From Oceanithermus profundus DSM 14977 (lineage in GTDB: Bacteria > Deinococcota > Deinococci > Deinococcales > Marinithermaceae): 64,000 bases of DNA. Position numbers and translations under genes: made by a program. The stretch lies in contig NC_014761.1 in the NCBI RefSeq assembly GCF_000183745.1, positions 496,001 through 560,000 on the forward strand, written 5' to 3'. Position 1 is the first letter of the stretch. Each line of letters opens with the position of its first letter. Under the pieces are notes generated by a model. That model had not been told where the DNA came from. It searched no databases and was given only the letters and a program-made list of their open reading frames with translations. This document shows, one piece after another, positions 1-8,993 of the stretch.

Positions 1-286
1 CCATCACGATGAGCAGCGGGATGGCCGTCCAGATGATCTCCATGCGGTCGTTGCCGTGCACCTGGGGCGGGAGCTCGTCGTCGCCCGGCTTGGCGCGGAA
101 CTTCCAGATCGTGTAGGCCAGCGCTCCGGCGACGACGCCGAAGATGATGACGGCGAAGATCAGCACCCACCAGAGCAGGCCGGTGATCTCCTGGTTTACC
201 GGGGCGTCCGAGAGAATCGTGACGTTGTGCGCCAAGGCGGCACCCGCCAGCGACAGGTAGCCCACGCTTAATAGCATTCGCGGCAT
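1..286 (-). CDS. coxB: Cytochrome c oxidase subunit II, N-terminal part (runs off the window)
   Basis: Only the first 95 residues are visible; the gene continues past the left edge. ATG at 286 follows a GGAGGAGA ribosome site. The translation shows a short hydrophobic leader, then one membrane helix (about residues 36-62, rich in W, V and I) and the start of a second after the motif EIIWTAIPLLIV. That motif is typical of the loop leading into helix 2 of oxidase subunit II. This subunit normally carries the CuA centre, which takes electrons from cytochrome c to subunit I; the CuA part lies outside the window. It is the second subunit-II-type gene in a row, directly downstream of the gene at 422-1411. 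Confidence 0.8.
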   Translation of the reverse strand, partial: MPRMLLSVGYLSLAGAALAHNVTILSDAPVNQEITGLLWWVLIFAVIIFGVVAGALAYTIWKFRAKPGDDELPPQVHGNDRMEIIWTAIPLLIVM

Positions 287-372
287 GGTCGTTCTCCTCC
301 GTGGCTAACTCGCCATATAGGGACAAAAGCCCTCATAAAACTGCGTACCAGCCTACCGCATTTCTCATGGCG

Positions 373-399
373 ATGCCATACCCCAAATGGGTATGGCAT
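373..399 (-). terminator. Hairpin between the two oxidase subunit II genes
   Basis: An exact 11-bp inverted repeat, ATGCCATACCC and GGGTATGGCAT around a 5-nt loop, lies just after the stop of the 422-1411 gene. No strong T-run follows on either strand, so it may be a weak terminator or an RNA processing/stability element separating two subunit genes of one transcript. Confidence 0.4.
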
Positions 400-421
400 T
401 ACCTTTGCCCGGGTCCAGGTT

Positions 422-1411
422 TCAGGGTTGGGGCAGTGCCGTAAAGTCGAAGCCTTCGACGCGCAGGCTTTCCAGGTAGGCGACGAGGGCGTTCAGGTCG
501 TCGTCCGAGAGCTGGGCGAAGGCGGGCATGCGCACGTCCGGCTTCAGGTCGGGTGCGGCGCGGATCCAGGTGCGCAGGTTGACGGGGGTGTTGGGCAGCG
601 AGGCCGCGCCCAGGGTGGTGCGGTTGCCGAACAGGGTCAGGTCCGGTCCCGCGGTGCCCGCCGCCTCGGTGCCGCGCACGGTGTGGCAGGAAGCGCAGAG
701 CGATCCGAAAAGTTCGGCGCCGCGCCGCAGCTCCGGGGTTGCCGGGGGCGGCGGGGTGAAGTTCGAAGCCGCGGTCAGGAAGCGGTCGAAGGTTTCGGGC
801 TCGAGCACGAGCACCCGCATCCGGTGCTGTCTGGCGCCGAGGCCGCACTGCTCGGTGCACAGGCCGGGGTAGTTCCCCGGCTTCTTGAAGCGGACCGTGG
901 CGCGGGTGTTCTGGCCGGGTATGGCCGAGGCCTTCAGCCCCACCTCGGGCACGCTGAGGGCGTGAAAGGCGTCGGTCGAGGTGAAGCGCAGCTCGACGGT
1001 CGCCCCCGCGGGGAGCACCAGCTCGTTGCTGAGCCGTACCGGGGTGCCGGCGTAGTCGAAGTCCCACCAGTAGCGGTGCGCCGTCACCTTGACGCCGAAG
1101 GCGGGCTTGCCGCCGGTCGAGAAGAGCTGGATCGCACTCTGGACGCCCAGGATGCCCACCACCGCGACGAGGATGATGGGGACCGCGAACCACACCGCGT
1201 CCAGGGCGTCGCCGCCCCGGCTGGCGCGCTTGCGGCCGTAGAGGAGCGCGCCAAGGATGATGGCCACCGACACCACGGCGAAGACGGCCACCCACAGCAA
1301 CAGGCGGCCGCTCTCGGTACCGGTGGGGTCGTCCGAGAAGGTGGTGGCCTGGTGGGCCCAGGCCAGGTTCAGCGCGAGCGGCGGTAAACCGTGGACGAGC
1401 GTTCGCTTCAC
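422..1411 (-). CDS. Cytochrome-c-fused oxidase subunit II with altered CuA ligands
   Basis: 329 residues with a GTG start one base after the ctaA/ctaB stop codon, so very likely co-transcribed. Two membrane helices (about 36-60 and 72-98) precede a cupredoxin domain, and a class I cytochrome c domain follows with CASCH at 239-243 and a likely axial Met at 295 in VRMPAF. This is the architecture of caa3-type subunit IIc. The CuA loop is unusual: His150, Cys185, Glu187 and Cys189 are present, but the position of the second His (Cys+4) is Ala193 and that of the Met (Cys+7) is His196. CuA may therefore be absent or rebuilt. The oxidase-subunit call is firm; CuA function is doubtful. Confidence 0.85.
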   Translation of the reverse strand: MKRTLVHGLPPLALNLAWAHQATTFSDDPTGTESGRLLLWVAVFAVVSVAIILGALLYGRKRASRGGDALDAVWFAVPIILVAVVGILGVQSAIQLFSTGGKPAFGVKVTAHRYWWDFDYAGTPVRLSNELVLPAGATVELRFTSTDAFHALSVPEVGLKASAIPGQNTRATVRFKKPGNYPGLCTEQCGLGARQHRMRVLVLEPETFDRFLTAASNFTPPPPATPELRRGAELFGSLCASCHTVRGTEAAGTAGPDLTLFGNRTTLGAASLPNTPVNLRTWIRAAPDLKPDVRMPAFAQLSDDDLNALVAYLESLRVEGFDFTALPQP

Positions 1412-1412
1412 G

Positions 1413-3257
1413 CTAGAAGTGTACGCTGCGGTCCACGGCCATGGCCAGGAACAGCAGCGCCAGGTAGGACATCGAGTAGAAGAACAGGCGGCGCGCCTGG
1501 GGGCGCTGGGGGTGCAGGTAGAGCATCAGGCTCTGGGCGAGCAGCACCAGGTTCAGGAAGCCCGCGGAGGCGGCGTAGATCCAGCCCATCTGCCCCAGCG
1601 TCAGCGGCATGATCGAGATCACCGCCGTCAGCACCGCGTAGAGCGCGATCTGGATCACCGTGACCCGGTCGCCGAGGACGACAGGCAGCATGGGGACGCC
1701 CACCCGGGCGTAGTCGTCCTTGATCAGCAGGGCCAGGGCCCAGAAGTGCACCGGGGTCCAGAAGAAGACGATCGCGAACAGGTACCAGGCGAGCAGGTTG
1801 AGGTCGCCGGTGACCGCGGCCCAGCCCACCAGCGGCGGGAAGGCGCCGGCCGCGCCGCCGATGACGATGTTGCTCCAGCTGCGGCGCTTGAGGTAGAGGG
1901 TGTAGATCAGGACGTAGTGCATCAGCCCCGCGAGCGAGAGCGTCGCCGCCAGCAGGTTGGCCCCCCACCAGAGCACCACGAAGGCGAAGGCGGCAAGCAG
2001 GAAGGCGAACTTGAGGGCGTCGGCCGACGAGATCCGGTTCTGCACCGTGGGCCGGCCCCGGGTGCGCTCCATCTTGGCGTCGATGTCGCGGTCGATGACC
2101 ATGTTGATGGCGTTGGCGGCGCCCGCCGAGGCGTACCCGCCCAGCAGCACGACCAGCAGCAGCTTCCAGCCGGGCCAGCCGCCGGCGGCGATGAAGAGGC
2201 CCGCCAGCGCGGTGAAGAGCAGCAGGCTGATGATGCGCGGCTTGGTCAGCGCGATGTAGTGGCGCACCGAGGCGCGCGCCCCGCCCTCGTGGGGCGAAGG
2301 CTGGTGCACCTCGGTTTGTTCGGCGGCCTGGATGCCGCTCGCCAGCGCGGCCGCGGCGAAGAGCACGAAGGCGATCCAGACGGCGTCGGCGCTGAGCAGG
2401 TGGAGCATCTGCAGCGCGACGGGGGTGTTCGAGAACATGTTCCAGAGCCCGATCAGGATCTGGACGCCGAAGAGGGTGACCAGCACGACCCCGAGCTGCC
2501 GCACCCGCGGCGAGGGGCGCAGGCGGCTGACCACGCCGGTCATCAGCAGGATGTAGATGCCCACCGAGACCGCGATCAGCGGGTGCAGCACCCGCAGTTG
2601 CACGAGGAAGTGGGCCGTGGGGGAGAGGTCCTGCTTCACGCCCTCCCAAAAGCTGGGCGCGCGGAAGAGGGTGTCGGCCAGCGCGGTCACCGCGCCGCTC
2701 GCGGCGAGGGTGAAGAAAGCGAGCACGGCGATCCCCAGGGCCCAGCCCACGGCCCCCTGGTTGCGGATGCGCAGCGGCGGCCCCCCCGACGCCCAGTAGG
2801 CGGTCAGCGCCATCGCCCCCAGCAGGGTGAGGGTGATCAGCAGGTGCACGGCCATGATGACGACGCGCGCCACCGAATCGTTGTAGGCCACCAGCTGGAA
2901 GAGGACGAGGCCGCCCCCCGCCAGGGTTTCGACGATCATGGCCCACAGCGTGAAGGTGACCCCGAAGTAGGCGGGGTGGTCCTTGGCGAAGATGCGCCGC
3001 CCCCAGAAGAAGAGCAGGATCACGCCCAGGAGCGCCAGGCCGCTGCTGATGCGATGGGAAAACTCGATGATCGTCTTGACGTGTTCGATCTCGGGCAGGA
3101 TCGCACCTTGGCAGGTGGGCCAGTGCTGGCCGCAGCCGTCGCCCGAGCCGGTGGCGCGGACGTAGGCGCCCCAGACGATGACGCCCAGGGTATAGACGAG
3201 CAAGCCCCACGCATAACGGGCAAACGCGAGCGGTTTCATATTCTTTCGGGCCTCCAT
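1413..3257 (-). CDS. ctaA/ctaB: Heme A synthase / protoheme IX farnesyltransferase fusion (CtaA-CtaB)
   Basis: 614 residues joining two membrane enzymes that make heme A for aa3/caa3 oxidases. Residues 1 to about 310 are CtaA/COX15-like: a CGQHWPTC pair (Cys42/Cys49) and helix histidines near 68, 138, 225 and 286. Residues from about 330 are CtaB (UbiA-type prenyltransferase), with [19 protein letters not shown] at 385-403 as the Asp-rich prenyl-diphosphate site. An acidic linker near 311-328 joins them. The fusion would make heme O and then oxidise it. The next gene is an oxidase subunit, which fits. Translation may start instead at Met7 (3239), which has GGAGG 11 nt upstream. Confidence 0.93.
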   Translation of the reverse strand: MEARKNMKPLAFARYAWGLLVYTLGVIVWGAYVRATGSGDGCGQHWPTCQGAILPEIEHVKTIIEFSHRISSGLALLGVILLFFWGRRIFAKDHPAYFGVTFTLWAMIVETLAGGGLVLFQLVAYNDSVARVVIMAVHLLITLTLLGAMALTAYWASGGPPLRIRNQGAVGWALGIAVLAFFTLAASGAVTALADTLFRAPSFWEGVKQDLSPTAHFLVQLRVLHPLIAVSVGIYILLMTGVVSRLRPSPRVRQLGVVLVTLFGVQILIGLWNMFSNTPVALQMLHLLSADAVWIAFVLFAAAALASGIQAAEQTEVHQPSPHEGGARASVRHYIALTKPRIISLLLFTALAGLFIAAGGWPGWKLLLVVLLGGYASAGAANAINMVIDRDIDAKMERTRGRPTVQNRISSADALKFAFLLAAFAFVVLWWGANLLAATLSLAGLMHYVLIYTLYLKRRSWSNIVIGGAAGAFPPLVGWAAVTGDLNLLAWYLFAIVFFWTPVHFWALALLIKDDYARVGVPMLPVVLGDRVTVIQIALYAVLTAVISIMPLTLGQMGWIYAASAGFLNLVLLAQSLMLYLHPQRPQARRLFFYSMSYLALLFLAMAVDRSVHF

Positions 3258-3314
3258 GGAGTCTCCACGCCCATTTTGAGCACTGGGCCTAGGGCAAACG
3301 TCCCTATTGGCGCC

Positions 3315-3344
3315 ATCTTACCCCGCCCGGCCCTTATCTGAAAA
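3315..3344 (-). promoter_or_regulatory. Candidate promoter for ctaA/ctaB
   Basis: On the minus strand TTTTCA (3344-3339) and TAAGAT (3320-3315) are 18 nt apart, 58 nt upstream of the first start codon. A 6-bp stem with arms GCCCTT and AAGGGC (3330-3348) overlaps it and could also end the pckA transcript. Confidence 0.35.
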
Positions 3345-3351
3345 GGGCGCC

Positions 3352-4938
3352 TCAGACCCGCGGTCCGGCGTTTCGCACCTCTTCGCCGGCGCCGTCGGCG
3401 TACTTGGCGAAGTTTTCCTGGAACATCCGGGCCAGCTTGCGGGCGGCCTCGTCGTAGGCTCCAGGATCGGGCCAGGTTTGTTTGGGGACGAGCAGTTCGT
3501 GGGGCACCCCAGGGGCCTCGGTGGGGACCTGGAAGCCGAAGATCGGGTCTTCGACGTAGGGAACGTCGTCGAGCTTGCCCTCGAGCGCCGCGCTGAGGAG
3601 CGCCCGGGTGTGCGCGAGCGCCATCCGCTTGCCCACGCCGTAGGGCCCGCCGGTCCAGCCGGTGTTTACCATCCAGACGCGGGGGCCGAACTTCTGGATC
3701 CGGTCGCGCAGCATCTCGGCGTAGCGCGCCGGGTGCAGCGGCAGGAAGGGCGCGCCGAAGCAGGCCGAGAAGGTGGCCACGGGCTCGGTGACGCCGCGTT
3801 CGGTGCCGGCTACCTTGGCGGTGTAGCCGCTGATGAAGTAGTACATCGCCTGCTCCGGGGTGAGCCGCGCGATCGGCGGCAGCACGCCGAAGGCGTCGGC
3901 CGAGAGGAAGAAGATGTTCTCGGGGTGGGGCCCCATGCTGCTGGTGACGACGTTGTCCAGGTGGGCGAGCGGGTAGGAGGAGCGGGTGTTCTCGGTCTTG
4001 GAACCGTCGTCGAACTCGGGCCTGCGGCTGCTCGGGTTCACCACGACGTTCTCGAGGATGCTTTCGAACATCATCGTGGCCCGGTAGACGAGCGGCTCGG
4101 ATTCGGGGGTGAGGTTAATCACCTTCGCGTAGCAGCCGCCTTCGAAGTTGAAGACGCCTTCTTCCGACCAGCCGTGTTCGTCGTCGCCGATCAAAGGGCG
4201 GTCGGGATCGGTGGAGAGGGTGGTCTTGCCCGTGCCCGAGAGGCCGAAGAAGATCGCGGCGTCGCCGCGGCGGCCCAGGTTGGCTGAGCAGTGCATCGAG
4301 AGCACGCCCTGCTTGGGCATCAGGTAGTTGAGCACCGAGAAGATCGACTTCTTGATCTCCCCGCCGTAGTGGGTGCCGCCGATGAGCACGATGCGCTTGG
4401 CGAAATGCACGAGCACGAAGACCTCGCTGCGGGTGCCGTCGCGCTCGGGCACCGCCTTGAAGCTGGGCGCGTGCACCACCGTGAACTCGGGCATGAAGGG
4501 TTCGATCTCGTCGTCGCGCTGGAAGCGCCGCGGCAGGATGAACATGTTGCGGGCGAAGTGAGCGTGCCAGGGGCTCTCGGTGATCACCCGCACGGCCAGG
4601 CGGTGCTTGGGGTTGGCGCCGGCGTAGAGGTCCTGTACGTAGAGGTCGCGCTCCGAAAGGTGCGCCGCCACGCGTTCGTACAGGTCGTCGAAGGCCTCGG
4701 GCGCGAAGGGCTGGTTGACCTCGCCCCACCAGATGTCCGCGTCGCTGCTGGGTTCGCGGACGATGAACTTGTCCCGCGGACTGCGTCCGGTGTAGGGGGT
4801 GGTGTCGACCACGAGCGGGCCCTTGTGGGCGAGCTGGCCCTGCTGTCTGGCCAGCGCGTGCTCGACCAGCACGGGGGTGGGGGTGTCCCAGAAAACCTGA
4901 CCCTTGGGGTGAATGCCGTGAACCCGTAAATCGCGCAT
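3352..4938 (-). CDS. pckA: Phosphoenolpyruvate carboxykinase (ATP)
   Basis: 528 residues, the usual length of ATP-dependent PEPCK. It converts oxaloacetate plus ATP to phosphoenolpyruvate, CO2 and ADP, the entry step of gluconeogenesis, in the cytosol. Visible are the kinase P-loop GLSGTGKTT (232-240), the metal-binding segment GDDEHGW (251-257), the substrate-loop segment [12 protein letters not shown] (47-58), and [12 protein letters not shown] containing the metal-site lysine. A GGGAGG ribosome site precedes the ATG. It stands alone between ctaA/ctaB and dedA on the same strand, with its own AT-richer leader containing TATAAA. Confidence 0.96.
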   Translation of the reverse strand: MRDLRVHGIHPKGQVFWDTPTPVLVEHALARQQGQLAHKGPLVVDTTPYTGRSPRDKFIVREPSSDADIWWGEVNQPFAPEAFDDLYERVAAHLSERDLYVQDLYAGANPKHRLAVRVITESPWHAHFARNMFILPRRFQRDDEIEPFMPEFTVVHAPSFKAVPERDGTRSEVFVLVHFAKRIVLIGGTHYGGEIKKSIFSVLNYLMPKQGVLSMHCSANLGRRGDAAIFFGLSGTGKTTLSTDPDRPLIGDDEHGWSEEGVFNFEGGCYAKVINLTPESEPLVYRATMMFESILENVVVNPSSRRPEFDDGSKTENTRSSYPLAHLDNVVTSSMGPHPENIFFLSADAFGVLPPIARLTPEQAMYYFISGYTAKVAGTERGVTEPVATFSACFGAPFLPLHPARYAEMLRDRIQKFGPRVWMVNTGWTGGPYGVGKRMALAHTRALLSAALEGKLDDVPYVEDPIFGFQVPTEAPGVPHELLVPKQTWPDPGAYDEAARKLARMFQENFAKYADGAGEEVRNAGPRV

Positions 4939-5011
4939 CGTCGCCTCCCGGCCCGCGTGGGCCTACCCTTTTATACCGCGATTTTCAAGGGACAAAACCC
5001 CGTTTTGCGCC

Positions 5012-5506
5012 TCAGCCGGCGAGAAAGCGCAACACCCAGGCGGCGGCCAGGTAGCCGACGGCCGTCAGGCTTCCGGTCCAGATCCAGGCGGCGAGGGCCG
5101 AGACCAGGAGGTAGGCGGGCGCCGGCAGGCGGGCCGCGCCCATCAGGAACGGGGTGAGGGTGCGCACCACCGGCAACCAGGGGGCGAGAAGCACCGCCCA
5201 AGCGCCGAAGCGGCCCAGGAAGCGCCGGGCGCGGCGAAGCCGGTCGGGGTCGACGCGCCGTTCCAGCCCCGGCCCCAGCTTGCGCCCCCAGAAGTACCCC
5301 GCCCACTGCCCCAGCGTGGTCGCCGCCGCCAGCGCCAGCCACAGCGGGAGCGGGTCCACCGCACCGGTGCTGGCCAGCGCCCCCAGCGCCAGCACCAGGC
5401 TGTCGCCCCCGGGCACGAAGAGGCCGAAGAGGGCGGCGGTCTCGAGGAAGAGGAGCAGCGCCCCGCCCGCGAGCGAGGCCTGCCGGGCCAGCTCGACGAC
5501 GTTCAT
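5012..5506 (-). CDS. DedA-family (VTT domain) membrane protein
   Basis: 164 residues, shorter than the roughly 200 usual for DedA. Hydrophobic throughout, with the family features FVPGGDSLVLALGAL near the N-terminus, WGRKLGPGL in the middle, and a RFGAWAVLLAPWLPVVRTLTP-like stretch with an Arg needed in DedA proteins. DedA proteins are implicated in lipid scrambling and membrane homeostasis; the substrate here is unknown. Its ATG overlaps the stop codon of the upstream antiporter gene by 4 nt, so the two are translationally coupled. Confidence 0.8.
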   Translation of the reverse strand: MNVVELARQASLAGGALLLFLETAALFGLFVPGGDSLVLALGALASTGAVDPLPLWLALAAATTLGQWAGYFWGRKLGPGLERRVDPDRLRRARRFLGRFGAWAVLLAPWLPVVRTLTPFLMGAARLPAPAYLLVSALAAWIWTGSLTAVGYLAAAWVLRFLAG

Positions 5507-6441
5507 GCCGCAAAGAGGTAGCGAACGTAGACGAGGTAGACGAGCAGCAGCACCGCGCCTTCGCGGCGCCCCAGCCGCAGACCGGTGTAGAGGAAGGGCC
5601 AGGCGAGCAGCACCAGGCCGAGCATCACCGAGAGGTCCACCACGATGCCGGGGCCGTCGGGCTGGATGGGCCGCACCATGGCGGTAATGCCGAGGATGGC
5701 GAAGACGTTGAAGATGTTGGATCCCACGAGGTTCCCGAGCACGAGTTCCGACTCCCCCTTGCGCGCGGCCACGAGCGCGCTGGCCAGCTCGGGCAGGCTC
5801 GTACCCAGGGCCACGACGGTCAGGCCCACCACCCGGTCGGAAACGCCCCAGGCGCGCGCCAGCGTGGCCGCGCCCTCCACCAGCGCCGAGGCCCCCACGG
5901 TGAGGAGCGCCACCCCTGCGGCGATGCCGAGCAGCGAGATCCAGGCCGCGGGACCGGTGCGGGCGTACTCGGCGGCGAATTCGGCCTCGACGTCGGGAAC
6001 CTCTTCCTTTTCCCGCAGTAGGTAGGTCAGGTAGGCGAGCAGCCCCGCGAAGAGCAGGACGCCTTCGACGCGGCCGATCCAGCCGTCGGCGATCACGAAG
6101 TAGAGCACCAGGCTGACGATCAGCAGGAACGGCATTTCCCGGCGGATGAAGCGGGCTTTGGTGCGCAGGGGGTGCACCAAGGCCGCCAGCCCCAGCACCA
6201 GCGAGAGGTTGGCGATGTTCGAGCCCACCACGTTGCCGTAGGCCACCTGGGGGTTCCCGCCTAGGGCGGCGGCCAGCGTGGCCGCCAGCTCGGGGGCGCT
6301 GGTGCCGAAGGCCACGACGGTGAGGCCGACCACGAGCGGACTCATGCCGATCCGTCGCGCCAGCGCCACCGCGTGGCGCACCAGCAGCTCGCCCCCGAAG
6401 TAGAGCAGGGCCACACCGAGGATTACCCAGAGCCAGGCCAC
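5503..6441 (-). CDS. Calcium/sodium antiporter, CaCA family
   Basis: About 312 residues from a GTG at 6441. The reading frame is open further upstream, but those residues are Arg/Ser-rich, lack hydrophobic character and run into the tRNA-Lys promoter region. Two inverted sodium/calcium exchanger domains are visible. The first has GTSAPELAATLAAALGGNP and NVVGSNIANLSLVLG; the second GTSLPELASALVAARKGE and NLVGSNIFNVFAILG. These are the alpha-1 and alpha-2 ion-binding repeats of the YrbG-like branch. It would exchange Ca2+ for Na+ or H+ across the inner membrane. An operon with dedA is likely from the 4-nt overlap. Confidence 0.9.
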   Translation of the reverse strand: MAWLWVILGVALLYFGGELLVRHAVALARRIGMSPLVVGLTVVAFGTSAPELAATLAAALGGNPQVAYGNVVGSNIANLSLVLGLAALVHPLRTKARFIRREMPFLLIVSLVLYFVIADGWIGRVEGVLLFAGLLAYLTYLLREKEEVPDVEAEFAAEYARTGPAAWISLLGIAAGVALLTVGASALVEGAATLARAWGVSDRVVGLTVVALGTSLPELASALVAARKGESELVLGNLVGSNIFNVFAILGITAMVRPIQPDGPGIVVDLSVMLGLVLLAWPFLYTGLRLGRREGAVLLLVYLVYVRYLFAA

Positions 6442-6509
6442 GACATCAAGGCTAACACCCCCGCGGCCCGACCGGCGGGTGCGGCTGCGGGAAGCGGCGG
6501 AGAACGCGT

Positions 6510-6538
6510 TTGACACGCAGCGGACGCGCTCTTATAAT
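6510..6538 (+). promoter_or_regulatory. Perfect sigma-A consensus promoter for tRNA-Lys
   Basis: TTGACA (6510-6515) and TATAAT (6533-6538) are separated by exactly 17 nt, and the tRNA begins 13 nt after the -10 box. Confidence 0.95.
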
Positions 6539-6551
6539 TTTGGAGCCAAAC

Positions 6552-6628
6552 GGGCCGTTAGCTCAGTTTGGTAGAGCAACCGACTTTTAATCGGTTGGTC
6601 GTAGGTTCGAGTCCTACACGGCCCACCA
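6552..6628 (+). tRNA. tRNA-Lys (anticodon TTT)
   Basis: 77 nt with a full cloverleaf. The acceptor strands GGGCCGT and ACGGCCC pair perfectly; the anticodon loop CTTTTAA gives TTT; the T-loop is TTCGAGT. The 3' CCA is encoded (6626-6628). Confidence 0.97.
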
Positions 6629-6633
6629 GGTAG

Positions 6634-6664
6634 GGACGGGGCAACCCCCCGTCCGCTTTCTTTT
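6634..6664 (+). terminator. Rho-independent terminator of tRNA-Lys
   Basis: Arms GGACGGGG and CCCCGTCC around a 5-nt loop, followed by GCTTTCTTTT. A second short hairpin (GACCCC/GGGGTC, 6677-6692) may serve the gene converging from the right. Confidence 0.85.
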
Positions 6665-6720
6665 GCTGACCCCGGTGACCCCGATTGGGGTCGGGGCGGG
6701 CCTTCGCGGGCGCGCAACCG

Positions 6721-6954
6721 TCAAAGGGTCGGGGCGGTGCGCTGCGCGATCTTCCGGAGGTCGTTGCGGATCTCCAGCAGGATCACCAGTGTGCCAAAGA
6801 CGACGACGTCGAAGAGCAGGGCGAGCAGGAGCCCGAACACCAGCCCAAGGAAGCTCGGCCCGACGGCGTAACCCTGCAGCGCCCCCAGGATCAGGACGAC
6901 CCACATCATGATTTCGATCAGGATCTCGTACGCGTTCGCTACCAGCCGTATCAT
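6721..6954 (-). CDS. Small two-helix membrane protein, function unknown
   Basis: 77 residues from the ATG at 6954, which has a strong GGAGGTG ribosome site 7 nt upstream; the upstream part of the open frame is low-complexity and has no such site. Two hydrophobic segments (about residues 12-32 and 38-62) are followed by a charged tail, LLEIRNDLRKIAQRTAP. The layout recalls small DUF4282-like membrane proteins, but I cannot confirm that. Transcribed divergently from the Nudix gene across about 210 nt. Confidence 0.6.
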   Translation of the reverse strand: MIRLVANAYEILIEIMMWVVLILGALQGYAVGPSFLGLVFGLLLALLFDVVVFGTLVILLEIRNDLRKIAQRTAPTL

Positions 6955-7167
6955 CCGGTTCACCTCCGTCGAAGGCGGCTCGGGCAGGCGGCTCCGGGCG
7001 GGTGGGGATGGGGATGGGGTTCGCGGTCGACGTTTGTTCGTCGTGCCTTCAGGATTAGTATACGGTATGGTTCCAACCAACGTGGTTATTCCGACCCGTG
7101 CCCCGGATCCGCCGGCGCCGGTTCGCGGACGTTTGTGATAGGAGCGGCTTCATGGTGTGATAGGGGC

Positions 7168-7680
7168 ATGGCCGAGGGGCGTACACCGAAGACGAGCAAG
7201 CGAACCGCGCACCGGGGACCCAAGGCCAAGCTGAAGCGCAAGGTCACCTCGGCCGGTGGCGTCGTCTTTCGGGGCTGCCGCAAGCCCCGGGTGCTGCTGA
7301 TCATGCCCGCCAAGGGCAAGCGCCGGCGCTGGAGCCTGCCCAAGGGGCGGGTCGAGCCGGGCGAGCGCTACTGGCAGACCGCGCGCCGCGAGGTGAAGGA
7401 GGAGACGGGCGTCAACGTCAAGGTGCTCGACCCCATCGAGCGGGTGCGCTACTACTTCATGGCCCACGACGACGAGGGCGTGGAGGTCAACAAGCGGGTG
7501 CACTACTTCCTGATGCGCTACGAGGGGGGTGAGCTGCGCCCGCAGGTGGAGGAGGTGCGCCAGGTGCGTTGGTTCCCCGTCGAGGAGGCGGAGCGGCTGC
7601 TCGCCTTCGAAAACGAGCGGCGCGTTTTCCGCGCCGCGCTCGAGCGCTGGAGGAAGCGATGCAAACAAGCCACCCGCTGA
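7168..7680 (+). CDS. Nudix hydrolase
   Basis: 170 residues from the ATG at 7168. A basic N-terminal tail of about 25 residues leads into a standard Nudix fold with a complete Nudix box: Gly60, Glu66, and REVKEETG at 74-81, the Mg2+-binding helix that cleaves nucleoside diphosphates linked to another moiety. The first 22 codons of the next gene (nicotinate phosphoribosyltransferase) overlap its end. This suggests a role in NAD-related metabolism, such as ADP-ribose hydrolysis, though the Thermus diadenosine polyphosphate hydrolases are also similar. The ribosome site (GGGG) is weak. Confidence 0.88.
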   Translation: MAEGRTPKTSKRTAHRGPKAKLKRKVTSAGGVVFRGCRKPRVLLIMPAKGKRRRWSLPKGRVEPGERYWQTARREVKEETGVNVKVLDPIERVRYYFMAHDDEGVEVNKRVHYFLMRYEGGELRPQVEEVRQVRWFPVEEAERLLAFENERRVFRAALERWRKRCKQATR

Positions 7681-8993
7681 CCGTCGACCTCTACGAGCTC
7701 ACCATGGCCGACTCCTACCTGCGCCGCGGGAGGAACGAGCCGGCCGTCTTCGACCTCTTCGTGCGCCCGCCGGTGCCGGGCCGCCGCTTCTTGGTGGCCG
7801 CCGGCGTGGAGGCCGCGCTCGACTACCTGGAGCGGCTTCGTTTCGGTGAGGAGGACCGCGCCTACCTGCGCTCGCTGGGCGTCTTCTCCGAGGCCTTCCT
7901 GGACTACCTGGCGACCTTCCGATTTTCCGGGGAGGTCTGGGCGGTGCGCGAGGGCGAGCTGGTCTTCCCGGGGGAACCGATCCTCTACGTGCGGGCCCCC
8001 CGCATCGAGGCACAGATCGTCGAGACCTACCTGCTCAACGTGGTCAACTTCCACACCCTGATCGCCTCCAAAGCGGCGCGGGTGCGGCTCGCCGCGGGGT
8101 TCGAGGCCAGCGTGGTCGACTTCAGCCCCCGCCGGGATCACGGCCCCGAGGCGGCGCTGGGGGTGGCCTACGCCAGCTACCTGGCGGGCCTCGACGGCAC
8201 CTCGAACGTCGAGGCGGGCCGGCGGCTGGGCCTGCCGGTGGTGGGCACGATGGCCCACGCCTACGTGATGAGCTTTCCCAGCGAGCTCGAGGCCTTTCGC
8301 GCCTTCGCCGCCGACCACCCGGCCCCGGTGCTGCTCATCGACACCTACGACACCCTCGAAGGGGCACGCCGGGCGCTGGAGGTGGCGCGCGAGCTGCGGG
8401 CCGAGGGGCGGGCCCTCGCCGGGGTGCGCATCGACTCGGGCGACCTGCCCACGCTCACCCGCAGGGTGCGCCGGCTCTTCGACGAGGCCGGTTTCCCCGA
8501 GGTGAAGATCCTGATCTCGGGCGACCTCGACGAATACCGCATCCAGGCCTTCCTGGCCGCGGGGGGCGTGGCCGACGGCTACGGGGTGGGCACGCGCCTG
8601 GGCACCAGCTACGACCTGCCGGCGCTGGGCGGCGTCTACAAGCTGGTGGAGGACGCGGCCGGACCCCAGCTGAAGAAGAGCCCCGGCAAGCGCACTTGGC
8701 CGGGGCGCAAGCAGGTCTGGCGGCGTTGGGGCGAAGACGCGGTGCGGGACGTGCTGGGGCTCGAAGGCGAGGAGCCGGCGGGCGCGCCCCTGCTCGCGCC
8801 GCGCATGAAGGACGGCCGGCGCCTGGCCGCGCCCGAGCCGCTGGTCGAGGTGCGCGCGCGTGTGCGCGGCTGGCTGGCGCGGCTGCCCGAGGACCTGCGG
8901 GTCATCGCCGAAGACCCCAAGCCCGAATACCCCGTCGAGGTCAGCTCAGGACTCGCCACCCTGGTCCGGCGCCTCGAGCGCGTGCGCCACTAG
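7659..8993 (+). CDS. pncB: Nicotinate phosphoribosyltransferase
   Basis: 444 residues. It makes nicotinate mononucleotide from nicotinate and PRPP, the first committed step of NAD salvage. The ATG at 7659 follows GGAGGAAGC and lies inside the end of the Nudix gene (22-nt overlap). Family signatures are the N-terminal DLYELTMADSYLRRG, the substrate segment DFSPRRDHGPEAALGVAY, then GTMAHAYVMSF and the phosphate-binding region near VRIDSGDLPTL. The 3' end runs 48 nt into the convergent meaB gene on the other strand. Confidence 0.93.
   Translation: MQTSHPLTVDLYELTMADSYLRRGRNEPAVFDLFVRPPVPGRRFLVAAGVEAALDYLERLRFGEEDRAYLRSLGVFSEAFLDYLATFRFSGEVWAVREGELVFPGEPILYVRAPRIEAQIVETYLLNVVNFHTLIASKAARVRLAAGFEASVVDFSPRRDHGPEAALGVAYASYLAGLDGTSNVEAGRRLGLPVVGTMAHAYVMSFPSELEAFRAFAADHPAPVLLIDTYDTLEGARRALEVARELRAEGRALAGVRIDSGDLPTLTRRVRRLFDEAGFPEVKILISGDLDEYRIQAFLAAGGVADGYGVGTRLGTSYDLPALGGVYKLVEDAAGPQLKKSPGKRTWPGRKQVWRRWGEDAVRDVLGLEGEEPAGAPLLAPRMKDGRRLAAPEPLVEVRARVRGWLARLPEDLRVIAEDPKPEYPVEVSSGLATLVRRLERVRH

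Noticed and set aside
1257-3341. 694-codon plus-strand frame opposite ctaA/ctaB
   Set aside because: Opposite an unmistakable membrane enzyme; low-complexity His/Arg/Gly/Asp/Gln translation.
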